This document shows, in pieces, positions 22,302 through 36,518 of a DNA stretch of 64,000 bases. The position numbers were made by a program, and so were the translations under genes. Source of the DNA: Turnera subulata. Taxonomy: Eukaryota > Streptophyta > Magnoliopsida > Malpighiales > Passifloraceae. Position 1 is the stretch's first letter; each line of letters starts with the position of its first letter. The stretch spans positions 1,384 to 65,383 of the forward strand of contig JAKUCV010002239.1 of NCBI GenBank assembly GCA_028386065.3. The letters run 5' to 3'. The notes under the pieces were generated by a model. It ran no database searches. It saw nothing but the letters and a program-made list of their open reading frames with translations, and was not told the origin of the DNA.

Positions 22302-22337
22302 GACTATGTGTGAGTTTGTCAGTCATGAGGTTTGGTT

Positions 22338-22344
22338 CTTATAG
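22338..22344 (-). promoter_or_regulatory. TATA-like box for cargo ORF A
   Basis: CTATAAG on the minus strand about 40 bases before the ATG, leaving room for a very short leader. The same bases occur in front of the copy that starts at 27461. Confidence 0.4.
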
Positions 22345-22449
22345 AGGACGAGATGTCGCTTAAGGGTATAAGCGGTATCTCATGTTGAGTTTGGACACCT
22401 GGCAGAGTGTGCCAGAAGCTTATCGTGGTAGGACCCACGGATAAGACGG

Positions 22450-22485
22450 AATTTCGGGGACGAAATTTTTTTAAGGTAGGTAGAC
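22450..22485 (+). other. Pol-end remnant and polypurine tract
   Basis: AATTTCGGGGACGAAATT followed by T-run, AAGGTAGGTAGAC and the LTR start. The full-length chromovirus has the same block at 51055-51090, where it encodes the last residues of its chromodomain polyprotein. Here nothing upstream is coding in that sense, so it is a remnant of pol. Confidence 0.6.
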
Positions 22486-25278
<2,793 letters not shown>

Positions 25279-25677
25279 TTTTGGTAGCGGAGCGGGCGTT
25301 AGGTCTTGTTGGGCAGTCCTTGTGTGTTTGTTGTCCTTATTTGCATAGTTCGCTCCATTTGTTTATTATTTTATATCATTTAGTTAGTGCATTATGGATC
25401 CAGTCAAGGGACGCCAGCTGTCGCAGAACATACACATAAGAGGTAATGATGCCATAAATAAGCGAAAATATAAATATTATTAATAATACTAATATTTTGA
25501 TTACAAACAGAAATATTACATTGGTATTTTATAAAAATAAAAATATATTTATCTTCTCGGAACGACGTTGACCCTGAAGCTGTTGGGGTCATTGTTGATG
25601 TTGACCGTGATGCTGTCGCTCCATGAGAACCACATGCCGCCCCTGTTGTCCTGACCAGGAAGCTCGAACCGGTTTGT

Positions 25678-26232
25678 TTAAGGGAACTGGAGTGGGATGA
25701 GACCGTGATCGTCTTGAGGCTGCCACTGGGTCTCGGTAAGAAGAACCATATTGGGCTTGTATTGGTTCTTCAGGTCCCTCAGGGTACGCGAGAACTCCTG
25801 GGAACGCCTAGCGACTCCTCTACAGTGCCACACCAGTAGTCGGGCCTTGGGCCAAGTTACGGGCAGACGAGTGAATTTGGGCATGCTCTGGGCCGTCATC
25901 GAGAGCTGGTAGTAGGTGCCTTGCTCCAGGAAATGGCAAGTGGACTCTAGGTTGAACTCCTGAAGTCTTTCGGAGATGAAGAACATGGTAGAGTTGGCCG
26001 AGCCGTAGTAGGAGGTCCTCAGAGTGCCATGGTCCTCCAGGAAGAACGTCTCTTCCATGGGAGTGACGAAGAACCTCGAGGAGTAGAGTTCGTCGACGAA
26101 GACCAGACGTGGCATTCTGCCGAGCTCGTTCGGTAGCTCTTATGGACGCTCGTTGATCATGCTGTAGGCCAGTCGGTTTTTTCTGCCTAGATTGGCACCT
26201 TCGACGAAGAAGACGGATGAGGGAGCAGGCAT
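25678..26232 (-). pseudogene. Cargo ORF B, copy 2 (antisense, broken)
   Basis: The ATG is kept here (26230-26232) in the phase of the long frame, but the TAA at 26140-26142 (codon 31) is shared with copy 1. The following 145-codon frame from 26115 carries the LINE-endonuclease-like start motif with His in place of the conserved Asn (VWHCRG), then LTETQ. An Asn-to-His change at this metal-site residue would be expected to harm catalysis. Compared with the plus-strand copy at 910-1353, most differences are at third codon positions. Confidence 0.6.
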
Positions 26233-27062
26233 GTTATCTCGACGTGTGGTATTTTGTTTGCTGAACGTTGTGGTTTTGGTTGCCTGGATGTTTTGTTTGC
26301 TTTTAGATGCTTTTTATGATTTACACCTCACCGCTCTATCTTTTATACTTTTATGGGGAGCGTGATTACTGTTTTCGATTTTCAAGATTTGCTTTTTGAA
26401 AATTTTTCCGTTGCTTCATTTATTGCTTCATTACTTTATACGTTTTTCGGGCTACAATGCCAGAGTTTTTCAGCCTTTTTCCATCTCATGATTTTCTTTC
26501 GCTCTGGCTACCTTGTCCTTTCTTTTTATGGTTTTTCTATATTTTTCTGCATTTTTTATCACATGCATCCGTGACCGTTGAGGCTAGACTGATGGGACCA
26601 TACCTCGAGTAGAGTGCATGTGCGACAAGCTTACACCTGTTCGGACATCGTGGAGAGATACGAGGCTTGACAGACGTTTTTGGCTCATGCGGAATTTGTG
26701 GACAAGTGGGTAACGTTTCTTTCGAGGGACACAGGACGCTCTCGTGATCGTCACCTTGCGAGTTAACGGACGTCTTTTTCACGTGGGAACTGACGTCACC
26801 GTTAGTTGCGCGTTTCTCGGGATCGAGGATGTTTACGACCAATCCAGAGCGCCAATCATGAAATATGTTTTTGTTTTAACTTCTTTATATTTTGGTCTTG
26901 TTAATGGAGTTTTGTTCTTAATTTCTTTATATTTGATTTTATATTCTTATTGTTGATTTTAATCTACTTGTGATGTTTTCTTTTTCTGTTTAACACGAAA
27001 TTTCGTAACATAAGAGATTTTGATTTAAAAGGAAAACTTATTTTATTTATTTTATAACAGTT

Positions 27063-27461
27063 TTACAACGGAGAAGAAGTACTCTGTTGAGTTACATGCT
27101 TCTCTAGGTCTTTTACAAGTTTTTGGACGTTTTTGACGTGAGGGAAGAGTTCCGCGCACGCCTGTTCGATCTGCATCACCGCCGAGCTGATCTTCTTCAG
27201 TGAGACGTTCAGCTGCGTCAGAGCCTGCTGCGGAGTGCTGCTTTCAGCCGTCGCCTTGCCCTTTCGTTCTTCAGCCTTCTTGTTGGCACGCTTCTTTCGT
27301 TGTCTTGGGGAGACGACCATGTGCTCTTTCAGGCCGATGATGTTCGTCTTGAACCGCTTCTTGGGAGGTTCTTCATCGGAGCTTGTCGGGAAGGCAGTGC
27401 CACCGATGTAGCTGTTGTTCTCGGAGTCTGAGGTCGTTCGAGATCGGATTGGAGAGTCCAT
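27063..27461 (-). CDS. Cargo ORF A, copy 2 (antisense coiled-coil protein)
   Basis: 132 residues. It differs from copy 1 by one internal residue (AEERK for AEDRK) and one extra residue at the end. Acidic N-terminus, two basic nuclear-signal-like clusters, C-terminal coiled coil. The frame is intact and again preceded by CTATAAG. No known domain recognised. The near absence of change from copy 1 fits recent duplication of the whole unit. Confidence 0.6.
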   Translation of the reverse strand: MDSPIRSRTTSDSENNSYIGGTAFPTSSDEEPPKKRFKTNIIGLKEHMVVSPRQRKKRANKKAEERKGKATAESSTPQQALTQLNVSLKKISSAVMQIEQACAELFPHVKNVQKLVKDLEKHVTQQSTSSPL

Positions 27462-27646
27462 GACTATGTGTGAGTTTGTCAGTCATGAGGTTTGGTTCTT
27501 ATAGAGGACGAGATGTCGCTTAAGGGTATAAGCGGTATCTCATGTTGAGTTTGGACACCTGGCAGAGTGTGCCAGAAGCTTATCGTGGTAGGACCCACGG
27601 ATAAGACGGAATTTCGGGGACGAAATTCTTTTTAAGGTGGGTAGAC

Positions 27647-30285
27647 TGTAACAGCCCGGGTAAAAATTTTGGATTTTTACCGGACTGTAAAAGTCTTTTT
27701 ACCGTGATTTACTGTTGAATTAATCTTGGGTAATTAATTCAAGGTAAATCGAGCGTCGTTTTACGAAACCGAGAGTTTTCCCGTGCTCGTGATTTTTCCG
27801 TGGATTTTTCGGACCTAAGTTGGTATTTTTCGGGTCCCGAGATTTTCGGAAAAATCACACCGGAAAATAACTAAAGGGGGTATCAGTTATTTTCTGGTCC
27901 GGACCGGACTCGCTCCAGATAACTGCATTATTGAAGCTCACATATCAAATAGTAAAAAAAAACAGTTTAAAGCAGGAATCGGTGAAGAGGAAGGAAAAGG
28001 GAAAGAAGAGGAGAAGAAAAAAAGAGAGAAAAAAAAAAGAGAGAAGAAGGAAGGAAAAAAAAAAGAGGAAAAAAAAGAAAAAAAAGAAGGAAAAAAAAAG
28101 GAAATCGGGAAGGAAGGAAAAAAAAAAAAAAAAGGGGGAGGGGGGGGGAGGAGCCACCGGCAGACCACCAACCACCACCAAGACCCACGCCGGTAGCCGC
28201 CTCCACCCGAGAACACCACCAACAACCCACCGCCATCTCCTTCCTCTTGTCGTCGTCGCTGCAGGACGAGGAGTGGCCGTCGCTGTTCCCCTCACGCGCG
28301 TCTGCAAGGCCACGGAACCACCATCTCCAGCCGTGCCGACAGCCGCCGTCTTGTCTCCTCGCACCGCCGCAGTTGTAGCTGTCCTGCTCGCCACCGTTTC
28401 CTCGTGTCGCCTCGCCGGGCTGGGCGTGATTGGGTTGATGTTAGCTTGGGCTTGGGCTGTGGGCTGGTGCTGGGCCGAACCTTGGCAGGCCAGCTACCTT
28501 GGTTTGGGCCGGCACTATTCATGGCCCACTCTGTTTAATTTAAAAAAAAAACAAAATATATACATATATGTATTTATTTATATTCTGGTATTTAATTTTG
28601 AGAAAAAAATATTTATTTATTTTGAGAAAATTATGGCCAATTTAATTCTGGTATTTTGAGAAAAATATAAATATATATACTTTGATAAGTAATTAAGTTT
28701 TGTTTTGTAAAAACTATTATTAATTAGAAAAAAATATATATATACCATGAAAATAATTTCTGGAAATTTAATATGTATATTATTTCCTCTGGAAATTATG
28801 GTTGAGTAATATATATATATATATATACGTACTTTGAGAATAAAAGGTAATTATATTTTGTGTTGGAAAATATTATTATATATATTTAGAAGAAGATAAA
28901 TACTAAATATATATTTTCTGGAAATTATAAATACGTTATTATTTTTCTGGAAAATTATGGAGAATATAATTTTGGAAAAATTATAATTATTTTATGAAAA
29001 TATTTTGAAAAGAGTTTTAATTAAAGTTTGGTACCGAAATTATATTCGGATATAAGTACGGTATAATATTTTTGGTAAAAGATAATAATAACGGATATGA
29101 ACCGGGATGGGTTATTTCGCAGTTTTGGCATCATAGTATACCGATTATGTGCATTTATGTGTATACATTGTTTTGCTGTATAGGTTCGGATATCGGGCAG
29201 TTTCCCGAGGAGCCGGCGTCGGACCGGTCATTGTTTTCGGAGTTGAGTAATCGGCCAAGGTGAGGATGGATTTCCTTCAATATGTGCCTGTATTACTCGG
29301 TTACTGTGTTTGGTGATATTGCTCTGTTGTTGTCGCATTTGTTGTGATTGTTTTCGGGATGTTTATCCCAGTATCTTGATTTGGTTTTTGGGATATTTAT
29401 CCCCGTGCTTTGAGTTTTGGATGTTTGTCCTTGAGTCTTTTTGGTATAAAGTATAATGGATAAATAGTAAATGTCGATCCTTGATTTTGGACAGGGATGT
29501 CTATCCCGGGATTTTGGTTAGGGATGTCGATCCCTGTGATTTGATTTTGATGATGATAATATAATTGTCACGTGGTAAGTAGTGGTACGGCTCGATGCTT
29601 TAAGACTGTTTCGTGGTGGCCATGACCTGGGTTACTTGTGATAAGCATGTCTATGCTTGGGATGTCTATCCCGTGATTATTTTTGAGATGTCTATCCCTG
29701 GGTTCATATTTTTGGGATGTCGATCCCTGGGTTCTCTGGATTTGGTCTGGCACCCGGAATGTGTTGATAACCAGGTCTGACCCCTAGCTTATCCGTGACG
29801 GGGCTCCGAAAAGATAAAATTGGAAATTGGATTTTATTTGAGTCTTTTGGTTTGTTTTGTTTTGGCGGTTTTTCCTTGTTTTCGATTTGAGTAATTTTAG
29901 TGTGCATATTGATTGTCTATCCTTCGTCGGTGAGCACTTCGGACTCACCCCTCACTGCGGGCTTTCATCCCGTAGGATGAGTTATTTGTGGTACAGGTTT
30001 GATGCATACCAGACAGGCTGCGGCGTTATCCCTTGGACAGGACTTGGATCCATAGTAGCTTCATGTGTCGCATACAGTGTCTTTGTGAGTTATTAAGTCT
30101 TCTGCTGTGCTACTTTTGCTATTGTTGGGCCATTGGGCCGGTTATGACGTTACTGATGTTTTTATTTTGGGTTGTTGAGCCCGAGTTTCTATTGTATACA
30201 TTGTATGCTGGGCTTTATTTGGTCATGTCGTTACAGTTCCGGCACGTGTTTACTATGTATGGTAAATACGGGTCGGGGCGTTTCA
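27647..30285 (+). mobile_element. LTR 3 of tandem array
   Basis: 2639 bases, TGTAACAGCCCGG to GGGGCGTTTCA, ending directly against the right TIR arm of the MULE-like element. It is shorter than LTR 2 mainly through the TA repeat. ATAAG at 30286-30290 against ACAAG at 12624-12628 is the likely target duplication of the whole array. Confidence 0.88.
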
Positions 30286-30487
30286 ATAAGTGTTTATTAA
30301 AAGACATGTCACCTGGTCAAACTAGTAAATTTTGACTGTAAATTGAAATTGGGATAAATTGACCAAAATTAGCAAATAGAGATACTCAATTGACCAAAGT
30401 TTACAAATATGAGTGTTCAATCGACCAATGTTAAAACACAGGGGCTGAATTGACCAAAACATAAGGGCCAAATTGAGGTTTAAGCCT
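30286..30487 (-). repeat. Right terminal inverted repeat arm (split)
   Basis: Reverse complement of the left arm. The LTR array ends at 30285 directly against this arm. The bases just inside the arm are found on the far side of the array (12611-12628, ending ACAAG), with ATAAG at 30286-30290 as the likely second copy of the 5-bp duplication, one mismatch apart. Confidence 0.75.
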
Positions 30488-30943
30488 TTTTTTTATTATT
30501 ATTCGATATCCAGAGATTTACCTCGGATAATCCGGATTCAATCTAGGCTGTGCACCTAAATATGATGGATGAGTCTCCTAATATGAATTTTATGTATGCA
30601 CTATGCTCAAGCAAAAAACCAAGTCACTTGGACCAAACCCATACAGATGGGAGCAATTAGGTTTGTTAATGTACTCTAAATAAAAAAATTCTCCTTAACA
30701 TTTTATCAGAATTTATGGTCCAAGTTAGTCGAACAATGCATATATGGGCCTTTCGATTTTTGAATCACCAATTCAGCTGCAGATGAGTTGGTGAAGGTGC
30801 TCTCCTTGAGGGGGATAAAAAGCGTCACGTCCCGAGTTTGAATCCCTAGTGCTGCAGCATGGTAAAGGATTTAATCGGGCAGAGGGAGTGATGTAACAAT
30901 ACCTGGGTTTGGTGGGTCCCTCGGGGAGAGGGCCTTCACAGGT
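30488..30943. other. Short intergenic stretch, possible SINE remnant
   Basis: Between the MULE-like element and the truncated chromovirus LTR; no ORF of interest. At 30781-30800 AGATGAGTTGGTGAAGGTGC resembles a tRNA A box, and at 30834-30845 GAGTTTGAATCC resembles a B box, at tRNA-like spacing. That fits a tRNA-derived SINE remnant but is weak. Confidence 0.3.
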
Positions 30944-31740
30944 TAAATGTTGGAACAGCCTGATGGTAGTCCTGTTTTGTTATTTGGTGCTGGGGGAGAT
31001 GTGCTTGGTGTCCGCTCCCTGTCTATAACTGGTTATTGATTATTATTATTTTCTTGGCACTGGGGATTTGTGCTCGGTGTCCGTTCCCTGGCTGTGCCGG
31101 TTTATTGATTTTGTTTTACGGGGAGTACCTTGGGTCTAGCTAGATCGGCTACCTGGCGACGGCCAACATTTAACTAGTGATAGGGGTCCTGCTAATAAAA
31201 TTGGATAGTGTGTCTAAGATAACACGAAATACTTTCTGGTAAGTGGTATGAACTTCTGTCTCTTTCTTTGTGACTTGGTTATTATTGGTCGCTTGCATAT
31301 TTGACTTTACTTATGGATTTTACCCGGTGAGCACTTCGGACTCACCCCTCGCCTATGTGACTCGGTCACGTAGATTGATCTGTGCGTAGTACAGGTACGT
31401 TCGAGGCTAGCTATGGCGCACCCTCTGCCAGTCCCGGATCCATCCTGCGATGCAATACTACTATATGCTATTGTGCTGTGTTAAGTCTTCCGCTGTTGTT
31501 GCTTGTATTGTCACTTTGCTGTTTGTCCTTTGATGTAATAATGTCTCCGTGTGTCGGTGACGAGAACTGGTTCTGTAATTTTTTGTTTGTTTGCGATAAT
31601 TAACTGGGATGGTTTCTGTAATAGTATGTAGTCCCACGTGTTAGAATAAGTGCCCTGAGACAAGAAGGCATTAGCAAAACACCGTTTCTAACACCACGTG
31701 TTTACTGTGAATAATGTTAAATATGGGTCGGGGCGTCTCA
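30944..31740 (+). mobile_element. 5' LTR of the Tekay-like element, truncated
   Basis: Matches the last ~800 bases of the 3' LTR (from about 52670), starting at GGTTAAATGTTGGAACAGCC, and ends GGGTCGGGGCGTCTCA. The primer site TGGTAGCGGAGC follows at 31744. It shares the CACTTCGGACTCACCCCT box (near 31333) with the other LTR family. Confidence 0.8.
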
Positions 31741-31855
31741 TTTTGGTAGCGGAGCGGGAAGTAGGTCTTTGTGTGTTGTTTGTTGTCTGTGCATACCCTG
31801 TTCCACATGTCTTATAAATGATTCTCATGTATGCATCCTCATATAGGTAGGACGA

Positions 31856-32941
31856 CATGGATCCGGTCGAGGGTCACCATCATGCTACCTAACAATACTT
31901 GGAAGAGGACCAAGTGTCAGTTGAACAACCACAGCATCAACCACACCAGCATCAAGGAGCACCGCCTATAACGAGGTACCTGGAATGCCAGCACCGATGT
32001 CACTATAGATGATGCATATGATGACCCAAATCCTGCAACGTCAAACGGCTGAGGGACCCATTGACGACCCTGTCTTTACCAAGCTAACCAAGCTTGGAGG
32101 GGAGATTTTCTCCGGGGAAACTGACCCCCGTGAAGCGGATGAATGGCTACGTCAGACCACTCGAGTCATGCTTAAGCTCAAGTGTACGACCGATCAATGG
32201 GCAAACTATGCCGCTTCTCTTCTCCGAGAGAAAGCAGCAATATGGTGGGAATCTACAACCAAGGACCTGCCAAAACCAGTTGTAATGCCATGGACGAAGT
32301 TCACGGCTATGTTCAAGGACAAGTTCAACACTGAAGAATTTCAGGTATGCATGCAGCGTGAATTCCTGGAATTGCGTCAGGATAACATGACCGTGATAGA
32401 GTACGAAAGGAAGTTCGATCGTTTGTCCCTGTATGCTGGAGATCTAGTAGCAACTACTGATGCCAGATGCCAAAGTTTCTGGAGAGGTCTACACCCTGAT
32501 ATTCGAGCTATCATGGGATGCAAAGAATATGATGGTTATTAGGCTATGGTCAGGGATGCTCAAAAGTCTGAAGTCACATGGCGTGATCAACAGGAGTACC
32601 GCCGGAAGAGAACTATACTATAAGTTCTTACCGGTCAGAACAAGAAGCCATTTGTGCCTGCTGCTAGTGCACCTGTAGCTGGACGAGGATAGTACCAGCA
32701 AGTGACTCAAGGACGTGGTTGGAACAACAACCGCGGAGCTTCAACTGGAGGATGGAGTGGATCTGGAGGGACTACCTCTGGAAACAACCGCTCCAAACGT
32801 CCACTATCTTCTATCAGATGTTATGAGTGTAATGAGCTGGGACACTACCGGAATGCATGCCCAAAGCTCGGGAGAAGTAGTAATCCTACCCCGGCACAAA
32901 CAGTTCAAGCCTCTGTGGCTAGTGTGCCAAGTGGATCTTGA
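31856..32941 (+). pseudogene. gag of Tekay-like element (nucleocapsid with CCHC knuckle)
   Basis: ATGGATCC at 31856 opens the frame, which has early stops (about 31889 and 32006) and is then open from 32009 to 32542. That part holds the retrotransposon gag core, with EADEWL and WANYAASLL motifs typical of plant gypsy capsids. After another stop at 32540 and further stops, the same frame gives a Gly/Ser-rich basic stretch and the zinc knuckle CYECNELGHYRNAC (CX2CX4HX4C) near 32820. Gag would form the virus-like particle and bind element RNA. The protease-polymerase frame that follows is in a different phase. Confidence 0.82.
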
Positions 32942-33060
32942 GCCCCTGGATGCAATCGTGGCCAAGGGAATTCTTCTGCAAGGACTCAATCTGAAGCTAA
33001 CCAGAGTAAAATTGTCCCAGAGCTTTTGTCATCACTGCAGAAGAGGATCCTGAGGATGCC

Positions 33061-36000
33061 CAAGTGATAGCAGGTATCTTTACAATACATAATAATGTTG
33101 CATTCACATTAGTTGATCCCGGAGCTACGCATTCCTTTATTGCTCAAACATATGCTATGCAACATAACTGTGAAGATGTGCTGCTAGAAAAGCCAATGAG
33201 GGTTAGGTTACCCGCAGGCATCATAGTAAGGCTAGATAGAGTATGTAGAGACGTACCGTTGGTGTACGGGAACGAAAGTTTCCTTGCCCAACTCATTGTT
33301 ATGAACATGGGAGGATTTGAAATAATCCTGGGCATGGATTTGTTGTCGAAGTATCGAGCTTTGGTGGATTGTCGAGCTAAGCAAGTGACACTAAGATCCA
33401 CCGAAGACCGGTCAATTGTCTTGTCCGGTATAGGGAGAGCTGCAACCGTATGTAGTATCTCTGCTACACAGGACTACAGAATGAAGCCGAATGGTCCAAA
33501 CGCCCTGCTGTCTAACATCACAGGCGAAGAAACACGGGATCCTACCCCGGAAGATTTACCAGTAGTGAAGGAGTTCGTTGACGTTTTTCCAGACGATCTA
33601 CCAGGATTGCCACCCGACAGAGAAGTCGAGTACACCATCGAGCTTGTACCTGGAGTTACACCTATCTCGATGGCACCATACAGGATGGCACCAACAGAAC
33701 TTCAGAAGCTGAAAAAGCAACTAGACGAACTACTAGGAAAAGGGTTAATCAGACCTAGTACCTCATCATGGGGTGCACCAGTATTGTTCTTGAAGAAGAA
33801 GGATGATAGTCTACGGATGTGTGTGGACTATCGACAGTTAAACAAGGTGACGGTCAAGAACAAGTACCCGTTACCAAGGATCGATGATCTTTTCGATCAG
33901 CTTCAAGGAGCCACTGCGTTTTCAAAGAATGATCTCCGATCAGGTTACCATCAGATCAAGATTGCGGAGAAGGATATACCAAAGACAGCTTTTCGCACTC
34001 GATATGGCCACTTTGAATTCACAGTGGTAACTTTTGGTTTGACCAATGTACCGACAGTATTCATGTGCTTGATGCACTTGGTGCTGAATGAGTTTCTGGA
34101 TAAATTTGTTGTGGTTTTTATCGATGATATCCTCATCTACTCTAAGAACAAGGAAGAGCACGAAGAGCATTTGAGGATGGTGCTTCAAAGGTTACGGGAG
34201 AAGCAATTATATGCCAAATTCAACAAGTGTGAATTCTGGCTTGGAGAAGTTTCCTTCCTCGGACATATAGTAAGTGGGGATGAAATAGAGGTGGATCCTG
34301 CCAAAGTCAAAGCCGTTTTGGAGTGGGAGCCTCCCAAGAATGTGTCCGAAGTCAGGAGTTTTCTTGGTCTTGCAGGGTATTATCGGAGGTTCATTGAAGG
34401 TTTTTCCTTAATAGCTAGTCCCATGACCAAGCTACGAAGGAAAGAGCAAGCTTTTGTTTGGAGTCCAGAATGCCAACGGAGTTTTGAAGAGCTTAAGAAG
34501 AAGCTAACCACAGCACCAGTTCTGGCAGTACCGAAGCCTGGAGTGGAGTATGTACTGTTTTGTGATGCATTGGGTCTTGGTTTAGGAGTCGTGCTGATGC
34601 AAGAAGGACGAGTGATTGCTTACGCCTCCAGGCATTTGAGGGCTCATGAAAAGAACTATTCGACGCATGATCTAGAGATGGCTGCTGTGATCTTGGCTCT
34701 GAAGATTTGGAGACACTACTTGTTTGGGGAGAAGTGTCGGATCTTCACCGATCATAAGAGTCTTAAGTACATCATGACTCAAAAGGAGCTTAACCTGTGA
34801 CAAAGACGCTGGGTTGAGTTGCTTAATGATTATGATTGTACCATCGAGTATCACCTAGGAAAGGCTAATGTAGTAGCTGATGCGTTGAGCCGGTGACAAC
34901 CAGAAGATGCTTCCACTAATTACTCAATATCCTCACTTATCGAGTTAAGGAAGTTGGGAGTTGACTTAACAGTTGATGACACTAGAGCCTTACTAGCACA
35001 CATGAGTGTCAAGTCTAACCTAAGAGGATGGATAGTAGAGCTACAGGATGGAGATCCTGACCTGATCAAGCTGAAGGAAGGAGTAAGTATCGGGAAAGAG
35101 GACCAGTTTCGCATAGACGAAGATGGTGCACTGATGTTTGGGAAATGGATATGTGTACCCAACATCGGTGATTTGCCTAATCGAATCCTTGAAGAAGGAC
35201 ATATGACACCATATGCAATGCATCCTGGAAGTACCAAGATGTATCAAGATATGAAGAGCCATTATTGGTGGCCTCGTATGAAGAAAGACGTAGCTGAGAA
35301 TGTTGCAAGATGCATCACTTGCCAGCAAGTGAAGGCTGAGCATCAAGCTCCAGCCGGCAAGATGCATTTGTTGTCGGTACCGGAGTGGCAATGGGAGATG
35401 ATCACCATGGATTTTGTGGTTGGGCTTTCGATGACTCGGAAGCAACATGATGCTATTTGAGTCATCGTTGACCGATTAACAAAATCAGCTCATTTCCTTC
35501 CTATCTGCCAAACCGATACCATGGACACATTGGCGGGGAAGTATGTTGCTGAGATTGTTAGACTGCATGGTATTCCAAAGTCTATAGTCTCGGACAGAGA
35601 TCCCAGATTCACGTCGCTCTTCTAAAAGAGTTTACAAGCAGTATTGGGAACTAAGCTAAGCTTCAGTACTGCTTTTCATCCACAGACGGATGGACAGTCT
35701 GAAAGGACTATACAGACGCTGGAGGATATGCTTAGGGCATGTGCACTCAACTTCAGTGGGAGTTGGGACAAGTACTTGCCTTTGGCCGAGTTTGCCTACA
35801 ACAATAGCTATCATTCTAGTATTGGTATGCCGCCTTTTGAAGCTCTTTATGGAAGGAAGTGTAGAAGTCCGGTTTGCTAGGATGAAGAATGTTTAAGATT
35901 GATCATTGGACCAAACTTGGTCAAGCAAATAGTGGATAAGATCCAAGCGGTGAAGCAGTGCATGAGAGCTGCTCAAGATCGGCAGAAGAGCTATGCCGAC

Positions 36001-36162
36001 AAACACCGACGTGAGATGGAGTATAACATTGGTAAGAAGGTCTTCTTAAGAGTTGCACCTTGGAAAGGTGTGATCAGGTTCGGTAAGAGAGGGAAGTTGA
36101 GTCCAAGATATATTGGACCATATGAGATTGTTGAGAAGATCGGACCTTTGGCCTATAGGTTG
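33061..36162 (+). pseudogene. pol of Tekay-like element: protease, RT, RNase H, integrase
   Basis: One phase throughout. Protease starts near 33100 with VDPGATHSF, where the usual Ser/Thr after the catalytic Asp is Pro. The RT holds [28 protein letters not shown] and the catalytic FIDDIL (near 34117). RNase H follows with a DALG start and TDHKSL. The integrase has a zinc-binding-like region (near 35210-35330), a first Asp in MDFVVGL, SDRDPRF, and the Glu in [15 protein letters not shown], then the GPY-like tail. In-frame stops lie at 34798, 34894, 35458, 35623 and 35878. All but the TAA at 35623 are readily explained by single C-to-T or G-to-A changes. The frame is cut at 36162 by the inserted element. 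Not functional as it stands. Confidence 0.88.
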
Positions 36163-36518
36163 TTGATAACATCTAAATGTTAGTATTTTTATGTTGGTTT
36201 TGAATGGCTTTTACTATGTATTCTTGGTCGATTATGTGTATAATCTTTATATTATTGTGTGTTTTCATGCATTGTGTCAATTAGTACTTCAATTTTGCTG
36301 ATTAAGTGTTTTTATCAAGAATTTATCGTTTTTATTGAAGAATGGAAGCTTTTTAGCCAAGTTTGGAAACCAGGCCCAATTTAGGAAACTTTCTGCAGTG
36401 AGCACAGCCGACTATTTTGGAGATTTTGGGAGTTCTAGGCATTGAAATTAAGTGAAACCAATTGGAGATAAAACTAGACTTCCAGAGCTTTCTATGGATT
36501 AAATTTCATATTTTTGTA

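Larger units (their letters stand above)
20118..22485 (+). mobile_element. Internal region 1 of short LTR element with antisense cargo
   Basis: 2368 bases between LTR 1 and LTR 2. It opens with a primer site (TGGTAGCGGAGC, 20121-20132) and a leader similar to that of the full Tekay-like element at 31741, down to ATGGATCC at 20232, the same start as that element's gag (31856). Cargo on the minus strand follows (about 20390-22350). It closes with AATTTCGGGGACGAAATT (22450-22467) and a purine-rich run before LTR 2. There is no gag, protease or polymerase, so movement would need proteins from a full chromovirus. Confidence 0.8.
25279..27646 (+). mobile_element. Internal region 2 of short LTR element with antisense cargo
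   Basis: 2368 bases, the same length as internal region 1 and nearly identical to it. It has the same primer site, leader, gag-start remnant (ATGGATCC at 25393), antisense cargo and pol-end block before LTR 3. Equal length and near identity point to duplication of one unit through unequal recombination between LTRs. Confidence 0.82.
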
